Shown piece by piece: positions 24,322 to 33,266 of a stretch of DNA of 43,843 nt (positions are counted from its first letter, which is position 1; every line of letters starts with the position of its first letter). The notes below the pieces were generated by a model, which was not told the DNA's origin, ran no database searches, and was given only the letters and a program-made list of their open reading frames with translations. The DNA is from Pelargonium nanum (lineage: Eukaryota; Streptophyta; Magnoliopsida; Geraniales; Geraniaceae), in NCBI GenBank assembly GCA_036897485.1, contig JAYMTF010000231.1, positions 1 through 43,843 on the forward strand, given 5' to 3'. A program made the position numbers and the translations under genes.

Positions 24322-24740
24322 AACTAATATATTATATAAGTTGTATTACTTTGAGTGCTTTTCTCGTAGATTACTAAAGGATTCTTGTAAGAAAGTTTAT
24401 ATTCTATATTGTATTTATTGTTTTAGAACGGTATTCCCCTTGTTTAGAGTGTCTTTCCCTTGTATGTATGCGATTAGAACCTACAGCTTACGGGCTTTTT
24501 GTTCGTGTAGTTACTGTCTTAGGAAGGGGAGCTAGGAAGGGACAAGTTGTTTTCTAAGTAACAGGAGCATATTAAAGGGTAAAAAGGGAAGTCTCGTCTC
24601 GAGGACTCCTAAAATTAGTCCATAAAGAAATAGAGTGTATCAGGATTCTAGGTGTGTTTTTGCAAACAAGCAAGTAAGTTTCTTTGAAATCTTCCTTTTT
24701 TAATGAAGTTTAGTAATACGTAGTATAGAGAATGCTAAGG

Positions 24741-24800
24741 AACTAAGCCAATAATTTCCCTTATAATCACAATCTTTTAGGAGAAGTTAGGTTTTATTGG
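24741..24800 (+). repeat. Module leader repeat R, copy 2
   Basis: This copy contains AACTAAG, then TTTCCC, then a 21-base run at 24771-24791 that matches 26650-26669 except for one extra T. Spacing of the three blocks is close to that of the other copies. It is followed 18 bases later by block 2 (24809). The sequence downstream (to about 24.95 kb) is purine-rich and contains a short basic run (RFNKKRR) but no extended Lys-rich frame, so this copy may have lost its coding-like part. Confidence 0.6.
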
Positions 24801-24808
24801 AAGAGTTA

Positions 24809-24846
24809 GCAGGAGAGTTCCTATTTGTATACTTTGTAGCAAGTCA
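24809..24846 (+). repeat. Module leader block 2, copy 2
   Basis: Begins with GCAGGAGAGTTCCT and continues with TTTGTAT and GCAAGTCA, aligning with 20727-20765. The preceding GTTAG also occurs ahead of the copy at 26719. Confidence 0.5.
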
Positions 24847-26451
24847 AGAAGTTTCTAATCACAGTACGAATTGTAAGAGGTTTCCATTTTAGGTTAGGGA
24901 GGTAAGGTTTAACAAAAAGAGAAGGGTTTCCTAAAGCATATTCTTTCTACTTAACTTCATAGGTTTCCTCTAGTATAGTAAATTGTAAGTATTTAATGTA
25001 CTAGATTTAGCTTGGACAACTTTACCTTTTAGCCTTCTCAGGGAATTTCCTTATAAAATATGGAGAAAATCTTAGAGTATTCAAGTTTCTTGCTAAACTA
25101 CTTCTTTATAACTGTATTTTATATTATAGATATTTAGGGAACTCCTTTACAAATGTTAAGAAATAGGCAGCCTTTTTTGAAAACTAAGAGTAAAGAGTAC
25201 TAACTAAGAATTATTCGGTAAACTCCTGATTTTATAAAATAGAGTCAATTTCTAATATTATTAAAAAGTGGCTAATCTAAAGTACTTTTATACTGTTTCA
25301 TTTATAGGTTTTTTCTGTATTTTACTGTGCCCTTTATCTACGTTTTGTTCCTAATCGAATTTTATCTGTATTATAAGTTACCAGTTTTTTATTTTAATAG
25401 AATTCCATCCAGTTGGAACCCACTTTCAAAAGTTAATTGGAACAAACCTGGATTTGAAGTATTTTTTTGTAATGATGAGTATTTATGGAACTTCTTATAA
25501 CCTTTACTTAATAATTATTAAGGCTACAAAGATTCAAATTAGGGGAAGGTTTACAACTGGCGGGTTCTACCAGAGATTTTCATAAAGCGTTCTATAAAAC
25601 CTATTCAGTGTATTGTGCAGAGTTTGATAAATCTAATAGTATTCTAAGCTTTAGAATTAACGGTAGGAATTAAACCTGATTTATTCTACTAATCTACTAA
25701 GATTTTTTTAATTCCTAATGAAACTTAAGACTCGACCTACAGGTTATTTGTGGTAGGTAGTCTACCATGTATAACACTTATATAATATAAGAATATCAAA
25801 GTTATTAAAGCTTTTGCCCCCTTTTTGCCTGTTCGCCTACTAAACATGTAGTGAGGTTAATGATAAAAAGTAGTATAAGAATAGCTTCATACTTCGAAAA
25901 GAGGTTTTTCTATTTAGAGCCACGTTGCATACTAATTACCCCATAAACTAAAGCCACTGTAGGGCTGGACTATGGAATTAAACCACTTGGGGATTTATTT
26001 AGTGTGTACTCTAGAAGTGTGTGATGCTTGCTTAAATTGGACCCTAGAGCCTTTTTTTCTTTTGGGGTGAGAAATAAAGAGTGCCATTGTACCGTACTTG
26101 GGTAGACTTTGACAAGAGGAGTACGAAAAGAAAGATTTATTCCTTATCCGTTTTTACACTTGCTAGCTAATCTATAAAAGAGTTATACCTATATGAGTTC
26201 TCAATTCGGCAGTCTTTCTTAATGTCAAGGAATGGGGGAGGTTTAACTCCAATATTGTAAGTTTTGATGACAAGATAAAGATTATATACTACAACAAATA
26301 AGAAAGTGAAGCGATATTGCTTCTTAGATAACTAAGGGTAGAAAAGTCTTAGGTCACAGTGCCTCCATATAGGCAAAGAGAGAAATATCCCTTACAATAT
26401 AAGACTATACATATAATATACTATTAATATACTATAGAACTATGTTACTAA

Positions 26452-26604
26452 ATTACTAAGAGGTATAATAGGAGAACTCCTAGCTACAAGAATAAGACAA
26501 CTATAGCTACAGGTATAGCCAAGAAGAGAGGTACAGCTCATAAGAAAGCAGCAGGTCTAGGAGAAAGTGTTACGTTAGATTTTTCACTGAACAGGGTGCT
26601 ATAA
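26452..26604 (+). pseudogene. Lys-rich repeat module D (H1-like peptide)
   Basis: A 50-codon stop-free frame without an ATG at its start. Its middle reads YKNKTTIATGIAKKRGTAHK then KAAGLGESV. GIA is encoded by the shared octamer GGTATAGC (26512) and AHKKA by GCT plus the shared 12-mer CATAAGAAAGCA (26539-26550). That 12-mer recurs at 27416-27427 and, inverted, at 28192-28203. The C-terminal part loses the Lys bias. An AT-rich leader (26400-26450) with TATA-like runs precedes it. The lysine and alanine richness resembles linker-histone tails, but low complexity makes homology claims unsafe. Confidence 0.5.
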
Positions 26605-26680
26605 ACTAAGTAACTAAGTCATCAGGAGGGGTGTCCCTTAAATAAGCTTAATCTTTAGGAGAAGTTAGGATTATAGGAAT
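26604..26680 (+). repeat. Module leader repeat R, copy 3
   Basis: Starts AACTAAGTAACTAAG, which is also the start of copy 1. It continues with GTGTCCC and contains the 20-base run 26650-26669 shared with copy 2. It begins right at the stop codon of module D and leads, through a weak block 2 (26719-26740), into module J. This suggests head-to-tail arrangement of elements. Confidence 0.6.
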
Positions 26681-26718
26681 TAAAAAGTGGATTGCTTTTA
26701 TGTTTCCAGTTTTCTAGT

Positions 26719-26740
26719 AGTTAGCAAGAGGGCCTAAAAG
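26719..26740 (+). repeat. Module leader block 2, weak copy 3
   Basis: AGTTAGCAAGAGGGCCTA aligns with the start of block 2 at 24804-24822 with a few substitutions. It is recorded mainly for its conserved position between leader repeat R and the next Lys-rich frame. Confidence 0.35.
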
Positions 26741-26828
26741 ATAAGGAGAGTCTAAACTTGTTTGCTTGCAGAAATAATATAGAATGCATGCGTATCAGAA
26801 TTCTAAAAGGTGCCATTAGAGTCGTTAG

Positions 26829-26939
26829 AGTTGTACTATATTCAGTAGGGGTATAGCTAATAGGATAGGTAAGGCGCGTAAGAGTACAACTCCGGGTTTA
26901 GCTCTTAAAAAGGAGGGGTCTTTTACCAATAGAAACTAG
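26829..26939 (+). pseudogene. Lys-rich repeat module J
   Basis: A 36-codon stop-bounded frame with no ATG. It reads RGIANRIGKARKSTTPGLAL then KKEGSFTNRN. GIAN is encoded by the 14-mer GGGGTATAGCTAAT, which is identical to 4224-4237. It follows leader repeat R copy 3 and block 2 in the same order as module C. The 65-codon minus-strand frame over 26898-27095 overlaps its end and is probably a shadow. Confidence 0.45.
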
Positions 26940-27240
26940 TAACAAGAATCTAATCAAAACCCAGTATTCATACAAAAAATCCGTTTTTGCACTTTTTACC
27001 GATTTTGAGGTCTTTTCGTTGACAGGAAATTGTTGTATTCGTGTTGCTTCTTCTTCAAGGGAACCTGAAAGGGGATAGGAAAAGGAATTTTGCAAAATAG
27101 GGGTTTCTCATTACTTGCTTTTCGGATTTATTTAAGAAATTAGGACACTAGCTGACCTAGAAAAAGGGGGTTAGCTGTTAGTGGAACTTTCCTAGGGTTT
27201 TCTATTATATCTATTTGCTACAGGAATAGAATAACTATAA

Positions 27241-27390
27241 ATAGTACAGGGAACCGACAGGTACTACACAAGTAGAGGCTGCAATAAGAAGGCTACAGTT
27301 AGAGCTAGAAGGAGTAGGTTTCATAAGACAGCCAAGATCCGTAAGAGTAAGATACTACTGATACAGAGTCTTATAGCTCTAAAAGGGTAA
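27241..27390 (+). pseudogene. Lys/Arg-rich repeat module E, first part
   Basis: A 49-codon frame between TAA at 27238 and TAA at 27388, without ATG. It contains RYYTSRGCNKKATVRARRSR, then FHKTAKIRKSKILLIQSLI. RYY...KKA matches module C. The nucleotide run around CATAAG and the run AAGAT..CTGATACAGA (also at 36.7 kb) match other modules. An extra G in the GGG at 27385-27387 would account for loss of frame: skipping one base joins this segment to the next (27383 on). Confidence 0.5.
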
Positions 27391-27550
27391 ATATCTGAGG
27401 AAAGCTATAGGTAAACATAAGAAAGCAAAGAAGTAAGTCAAGGGCAAGCTCCAAAGAAAGAAGCAGAAGTCTTCAAGATTAAGACATAGAATTTGTAGTC
27501 AATCCTCTCAGATATACTTAATTTGTAATCTAGTCACCGGAGTAATATAG
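27383..27550 (+). pseudogene. Lys-rich repeat module E, second part with in-frame TAA
   Basis: This frame reads KGKYLRKAIGKHKKAKK, then TAA at 27434-27436, then VKGKLQRKKQKSSRLRHRI in the same frame to TAG at 27548. Lysine bias continues on both sides of the TAA, which is one substitution from a lysine codon. CATAAGAAAGCA is at 27416-27427. The likeliest reading is a decayed Lys-rich repeat. Reading UAA as sense is an alternative that the rest of the window does not support. Confidence 0.45.
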
Positions 27551-27637
27551 TTTAATAAAGAAGGGCCCTATTATACTCAGGAGCACACACCTAGGAAGCT
27601 TCGCAGGTTAGAACAAAATACTAAAAGGCACCGTGCT

Positions 27638-27654
27638 GGCGGTTCAAGTCCTGA
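27638..27654 (+). pseudogene. T-arm / box B-like remnant
   Basis: GGTTCAAGTCC at 27641-27651 is an exact box B match. The 7-mer CAGGTTA (27604-27610) can pair with TGACCTG (27652-27658) over seven positions, but the 55-base span is too short for a normal tRNA and the T-stem pairs at only two positions. A truncated tRNA or chance fold is likely. Confidence 0.25.
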
Positions 27655-27808
27655 CCTGACATGCCTTAAAATGTAAAAATGCAGAGTAGCACTTGAGCTT
27701 GTTAGTAAAATTAAGAGCAGGAAAAAGAGACTCTACTAATTTGAACCGGGTTAGGCAGATCAAGGACTTAATTTTTAATTAAGACTACAATTTAGCTAGA
27801 ACTATTTT

Positions 27809-28042
27809 TTGAAATGCTTACTTTTTAGGGCTACCCGTTTAAGTGTATATTTCCCAGGACTAATCCGTAGGAATTGGGGCAAGGGTCTTGGTTGGGGTGT
27901 TCTTGATTGGTTAGGGATTGTTCTTCTTACTCTCATACTAGCTAGGTTCGTAAGAGCTCTGAACAAAGAGAAGAGGCAAGTTTACTTATTGTTTCTAGTT
28001 AACTGGCTGCTTGGATTTGTTACTAAGCTTGTTTTTTCTTAA
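27809..28042 (+). CDS. Possible small hydrophobic protein (77 codons)
   Basis: An ATG frame encoding a short basic start (MKCLLFRATRLSVYF), a Gly/Trp-rich region (WGKGLGWGVLDW) and two hydrophobic segments, about residues 30-48 and 58-75, separated by a basic loop RALNKEKR. This pattern fits a small two-helix membrane protein and is more protein-like than most frames here. However, one or more frames of this length are expected by chance, I recognise no family, and no ribosome-binding or promoter signal stands out. It lies between modules E and F of the Lys-rich family. Confidence 0.2.
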   Translation: MKCLLFRATRLSVYFPGLIRRNWGKGLGWGVLDWLGIVLLTLILARFVRALNKEKRQVYLLFLVNWLLGFVTKLVFS

Positions 28043-28056
28043 TCTTAAACGTACCA

Positions 28057-28092
28057 CTTTTCTTAAGACTCAAATGAAACACTTGAAAAACA
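28057..28092. repeat. Dispersed repeat shared with 40128-40158
   Basis: The 13-mer CTTTTCTTAAGAC is identical at both sites and is followed in both by A-rich sequence containing ACTTGAAA. At both sites it lies on the low-coordinate (3') side of minus-strand Lys-rich modules, so it may be the 3' flank of the repeated element. Confidence 0.5.
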
Positions 28093-28127
28093 GAGGAACC
28101 ACAAAGGCGACTCCTCTACTTTATTAA

Positions 28128-28207
28128 AAAGCTATACCCTCTTTCCTAGCTGCTATACTAAGGTCCTACCTTTACTTAATACCTATACACCTGCTTTCTT
28201 ATGAACC
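28128..28207 (-). pseudogene. Lys-rich module relic (minus strand)
   Basis: On the minus strand the exact 12-mer CATAAGAAAGCA (28192-28203), followed by GGT, gives H-K-K-A-G, and the octamer GGTATAGC recurs at 28131-28138. Frames are very short (a TAG follows within three codons), so only nucleotide relics remain. The region is the downstream continuation of module F in orientation. Confidence 0.4.
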
Positions 28208-28380
28208 TTATTATACCTTGTTTCATACCTTAAATATCTATACTTCTCTTAATTATTATCCCGAATCAGAAACCTAGAAGAAAAGGAAATTTCTTTATAC
28301 TCAAAACCCTTCTACCTCGTAATTACTTTCTTAAACTAAACTGGCCCCAAAAATAATAAAAGTAGAACCCCTCTTGAAAG

Positions 28381-28581
28381 CTAGACCTTTCTTAACCTTC
28401 TTATTATACACTTCCCGGCTAAACCCGTACCCTGTATCTTGGTAATACTTTTGGCTTTAATCTTACTCTGCATCTTATTCAGCTTATCTGCTCTCAGATT
28501 CTTATTCAGAATACCCATGACTTATTTCTCTATCATACCTGCAACTGCTTTCTTTAGAACTAGAACCTTCTTCTTGGTCTT
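28381..28581 (-). pseudogene. Lys-rich repeat module F, distal part with in-frame TAA
   Basis: On the minus strand the frame starts after a TAG, reads KTKKKVLVLKKAVAGMIEK, meets TAA at 28522-28524 and continues in the same frame with NKNLRADKLNKMQSKIKAKS, then ITKIQGTGLAGK, to TAG at 28381. The NKMQSK segment matches MQKSNK at 15.2 kb, MQKTK at 36.7 kb and MQSKK at 40.5 kb. The lysine spacing suggests an amphipathic, basic helix. The plus-strand 116-codon frame over 28439-28789 is the antisense shadow of this pyrimidine-rich strand. Confidence 0.5.
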
Positions 28582-28591
28582 CTACCACTCT

Positions 28592-28735
28592 TCAGAGCAC
28601 ACCCCTCTTAGTTTGTATCTGGATTGCTTTCTTAGTCTTGATGCTAGCTGCTATACCTGTACTTTTGCTATGGGTCTTCCTCTTGATAAGGAGAGCTCTG
28701 ACTTTGCTAAGACTCTCTTGTCTTATTTCATCTGT
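28592..28735 (-). pseudogene. Lys-rich repeat module F, proximal part
   Basis: A 47-codon stop-bounded minus-strand frame without ATG. It reads ESLSKVRALLIKRKTHSK and then STGIAASIKTKKAIQIQTKR, ending at TGA. GIA is encoded by GGTATAGC (28650-28657). KTKKA and IQIQ recur in the frames at 36.7 kb and 39.9 kb. It is followed after 10 bases, in another frame, by 28381-28581, so a frame shift separates two Lys-rich halves. Confidence 0.5.
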
Positions 28736-31700
28736 TTATTGTTTACGTTTCTCGCAAAACTGACTGGAAACTACAGACTTCGTTCATAGCAAAAAGCCCC
28801 GGGTTAGTAAAAAAGGTAAATGTTAGAACCTCAGTTTCTCTACGGTGAATACAACTTTATTAAAATGGGAGGTTTCTCATTGCATTGGATGATTAAACCC
28901 AATACATTCTGTTACAAGGACAAGGTAAAACCAAGGAAATCCTTTTTTAGAATCTTGCAGAGTATAGGAGATCGTATAGATTAGCACACAATAACCCGCA
29001 ATTCCTTTATAAGATGTCAGGACTTCCTTTAATTATTGTAGTTAATGTTATTTTGTAGCTCACAAAGAGTCTAACTACTGCTCTAAACCGAAGCCTAAGA
29101 TTGGTAATAGCTACCCCGTAATAGTTAAATTTTAGCTCTATAACCTATTTTTTAATGGGTGGATAAGATATCGGCTAGTAAAGATTTTGTATTATAGCCT
29201 AAGGACTTGAAATTCTTAAAACTTTGTACTTGTCTGCGCTAAGCCTAAGGGAGCCCCTACGTTTAGCAGAGTTATACTTAAGAAAGACTATATCTTAATT
29301 CGACAGTAAATCTTTATGGCTGACCGTACTTGCCTTAGGAATGGAATCATGACGAACGAGTTCATTTAAGGGTCCTAGATTTCTGTTTTACTAAAATTCC
29401 ATTAAAACAACACATTTTATTCCTTTTTAAACACTTCTACGACAGTTAGGTATTACCCTCTTTTTTCAGTTGCATATTATAAGGGCATTCCTTTGAAAAA
29501 ATAAGTGCAATTAAAAATTCGAAGTGGGTTTTCTCGCCCCGCGCACTCGGTTTTAGATATCCTAGTAATAAAAAGGTGATATAAACTCAAGTAATTTCTT
29601 CAGCAATAATTGTGGCAACTAAAGGGCGAAGGTACTCATGGTACTAAAAAATTTACCGGATTGCGACTCCTACCCTTTGGGTAGTACATTCTGAATCACT
29701 TGCTAATATCAAGGAAACTGTTCAGAGAGTCAACACTCAATTACTACTTAATTTGACTACATATTTATATAGATAATTCAATAAAAACGAAAATATAAGG
29801 AATTAAATTATTAGTACTAGAATCCAAAAAAATGGGTAGCATTCACAAGTATAATCTATTCTTGGTTATATAAAGCAGTACTGAATTGTACTCCTCTCCC
29901 GGATAATGGATAAGTCTTAACTTAATAGGAACCTCTGGACTCTACAAGTATGAACGAAATAAAAGTAAAAAGGGTTTCCCGTATATTTCCGGCAAAAAAT
30001 CCTTTAAGAAAGCCTTGAAAAATTCTTAGGAATAATACCGTACTATATCAAGCACCCTTTCCATGAAAAGTGAGGTCTCCTAATATACCTTATCTAAGTA
30101 AAGGGTTATGTTATACTTCTAATGAGAGACCATAAGTCATTAAAAAGGAGTCCCTTAATTGTAACTACGTAGAATATTTTTAAGACCAATGTAGGATCCA
30201 AGTTATGTTATGCTGCGGCAAAAAACTTTATGAGCTTTTTTTTTTACATTATGGTATGTTTAATGTACTAAATACTATATATTAAGAAAGAATAGCTTAG
30301 GATTGTATTAAGTAGTTGTTCGAAGTGTCTTCTTGTTAAGATGGATGCTTCTTTTTAATATAATTATTTATAAAATCTGGATGGGGCAATTAACTACTAT
30401 CCCACCCCAAAAGAACCTCGCGTTCAAAAAGCCTGTTCTGAGTATGAAAAATAAGTAATTCCATAGGGCATTAATAGCTAGATTAGACGAAGCCAACCAT
30501 TCGTTGAGACATGTGATACAAAAAAAATCTACGATTTGATAAACTTACGTTTAGGGTGGAAACCATCATAAATACAAATAGCAAGGCCATGTTACACTAA
30601 ATAAATTCATGACTCTTTATCTATGTGCCTTTTAACACGAGTTTGCACCTATTTAGGGATGATATATTTATACTGTTTATTGAGAATACTTTCTTCTTAA
30701 ATATTACAAAATAACCTACTAACTAGAATCTTAAATCTTAATAAAGCTGTCTCTTTTATGAACCGTTAAGGATCCCTGATATTTACTAAAGGCCCAGAAT
30801 CTTAAACTTATTTGTGACCTTTCCGTTGAAAAGTACGACTTTTATGTTATTATAAGCAACAGATAGAGATTTTTATTTCATAAGGGATCCTTTTTCATAG
30901 GCTTTAGTCTAATACTTATTCTAGGAGTATCCGGTTATGGGGTGCTCTACAAAAAGCAGTTAATTTTTATTTAGTTATCTTAGACAGAGAATACTCTGAT
31001 TATTCATATGGACGAGCCCAAAAAATTATTTGTTTTATTTCACGAAATTTACAAGCTAGGAAAGCCTGAGCAAGGTCATATAGCTTTTACTTTTTTCTAT
31101 CGCAATAAAGCTCTTCAACAACTATAAAATTAAAAATATCTAATACTTTATAAAGTTTTGCGCTTAAATCCTAGCAAAACTAGGAGGTACCCTCTTATAT
31201 ATAACTTTAACCTGTTGTGTTATGCTTTATAACATTACTTCTGTGCTATATCTTGGATTCGAAGTAAAGTTAGTTTTTAAAGGCTTTATACCAGGTTTAG
31301 AATCTCTTAAAATTTTGTTTAAGTTCTAACAATTTATTAAATACACGACATTATTAAGTGCTAAGTATAAAAACAAAGGTAGGATTACACTACTAGGTTT
31401 TTATAATAAAGCAAAAACTATCCTTTAATAAATCAAGTTGAAAACCTCTTTTCCTTTAAAAATATCCTATGGGAATTATAGTATACAGTTTTAATAAAAG
31501 TGTCAGGCTTAACTCAGCTATATAAATTGATTGTATACAAACTCATATTTTTCGAAATGCATACTTTACTAAGGAGTCTACTCGTTTTAAAGCTAGCGGC
31601 CCCATAACATTGTCGTTATACTTATTTACTTTATTGAAGTCGGTATCCTATACACAAGTGAGCTAAAAAGGTACAGCTAGTAGTTCCTTAATTTCCCCTG

Positions 31701-32809
31701 AAATAGATTTAAGCAATATGTACGCTGGCTAGATCTAAGCTAACTTTATACCTTTTTTAATATTTATATTAGTTAAACTTGTAGCCTGCTTTAGCTGGAA
31801 TAATTATAAGCGTATAAATTAGTCGTATAACTAGTATTGAAGCTGAAAACCTAGAGCAGAGTACTTACTTAACTGACTCCGTGGTATTTTTATCCGAATT
31901 ACCTGATGACAGGTGCCCCATAAAGAGTCTTTAGTTTAGAGGGATGAAGCGGGAAGCCTCTTTAATATTAACTCTGGCGTAACAATTCCTGTACTAAAAT
32001 ATTCTATGTCCTCGTTGTTTAGTATAACTCTATACTAACGAATATTTATTTCTTATAACATTTAAGTATATATAATTTTTTTGAAGAATTACTTCCCGCT
32101 CCGAAAACACTTGACTAATGAATAGCTAGGCGCTGGAATCCTAAAATACCCGAAAAGTAATACTAGTTTGAAACTTTAAAGCAAGCATTCTATACTAAAC
32201 TGCATTCAATTTATAAATACGGATGGGAGAAAAATTATACATATAAGCTTAACTTTTCGCGGAAAAAGTAGAATATTGACATTGTAAGATAGGGAATTGT
32301 AGTGATTATTAGCAGCAGGTTAAACGAAGAAGGTTCTTTCTAAACCTTACGTTTAAGTACAAGTATCGGCATGCCATAGAATATTACTTTAACCGCTCTT
32401 CAATATGCGGTATCCTTTATACCTAGAAACTCTTTTTTTAACTCTATTCAAACTTAATCTTAGCTAAAGATTTTAATTCTACTTTGTATTAGTAAAGGCT
32501 ACGCGCTATCCATGTGTAAATAGGGAAGATAATCTTGGCTTTCGTCTTGCGGTCGCAGGTTCAAAACTAACTCTAAGGGGATTTTGTGAAGTATGTGGAC
32601 TTTAAAGAAATGTTCTCGTAAAATTCCAAAAAGCAGTTGCTCGGTGTAGTTAATAACTATAATGACAGGCCCATAATTATAGAAACTCTGAATCAGAACT
32701 AGACAAAAATCTTCCTTATCAAGGTCGTAAAAATAAAATTTCTATCTAAAGAGCTCCTATTTACCCCTTATTTCTTGTACATGAAATTCTAGAATTCAGC
32801 TATAACTTA

Positions 32810-32903
32810 CTTTATTAATAGGACTCGAACCTAAGAGCATCCTCTCGACTAGACCTTTGATTTGCCGTATGTGAACCTTATTCCATGTAGTAAGCTAATA
32901 AAG
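32810..32903 (-). pseudogene. Class II tRNA-like sequence (long variable arm), imperfect
   Basis: On the minus strand CTTTATTA and TAATAAAG pair over eight positions and enclose about 78 bases. Inside, in tRNA order, are a D-arm-like hairpin (CTTA, loop with GG, TAAG), a variable-arm-like hairpin AGAG-GATG-CTCT (32834-32845), and immediately after it a T-arm with loop TTCGAGT and an exact box B (32821-32831). The total of 92-94 bases suits tRNA-Leu, -Ser or bacterial/organellar -Tyr. No canonical anticodon stem-loop can be drawn in the roughly 30 bases between D-arm and variable arm, so identity is unknown. It could be a decayed tRNA, a tRNA needing editing, or one with an insertion. Confidence 0.4.
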
Positions 32904-33253
32904 CATCTCTCAGCAGTGTGTAGAGCACTTACTATTCCCTGTAACAAGTAAAGTCTTTTTTTAAAAAAGTGATTTTAATTAATGCGTATATTTTCGAAAG
33001 AGTGTCCTACAAGATATATCTCCTAGGTGAATTTTATTAGGAATTCAATTGGGTTTTATAATATTAATATAGGGATCAAAACAAAGTAGGTATAAAGATT
33101 TCATTCCTATATTGTACCCGTATCTAGAATTATTTACCGAATTGAAAGAGAGACTCCTCCGTTTGTATTCAAATGCGTTATATTGCTGCAATCTTTTGCT
33201 AAAGGGAGGCTGTTAAAAACCCTAAAAGAACCCTGTATTAAGAGCTAGACCTT

Positions 33254-33266
33254 TATATATATATAT
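33254..33266 (+). repeat. TA tract
   Basis: Thirteen alternating T/A bases. A minor tract of the same kind as those at 15743, 36868 and 43611. Confidence 0.7.

Noticed and set aside
24248-24535. 95-codon plus-strand frame rich in Tyr, Cys and Ser
   Set aside because: Contains a tRNA T-arm-like sequence in its middle, has no motif, and a frame of this length is expected about once by chance.
25829-25860. CTGTTCGCC followed by TAAA and GTAGTGAG, resembling the LSU rRNA region after the peptidyl-transferase centre
   Set aside because: The very conserved bases just upstream in all LSU rRNAs are absent, so the match is likely chance.
26898-27095. 65-codon minus-strand frame with a charged region and a hydrophobic end
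   Set aside because: Overlaps the end of Lys-rich module J on the other strand; no homology recognised and chance length.
28439-28789. 116-codon plus-strand ATG frame, the longest in the window, with hydrophobic residues
   Set aside because: It is antisense to the minus-strand Lys-rich module F. The hydrophobic character follows from the pyrimidine-rich strand, and the length matches the expected random maximum.
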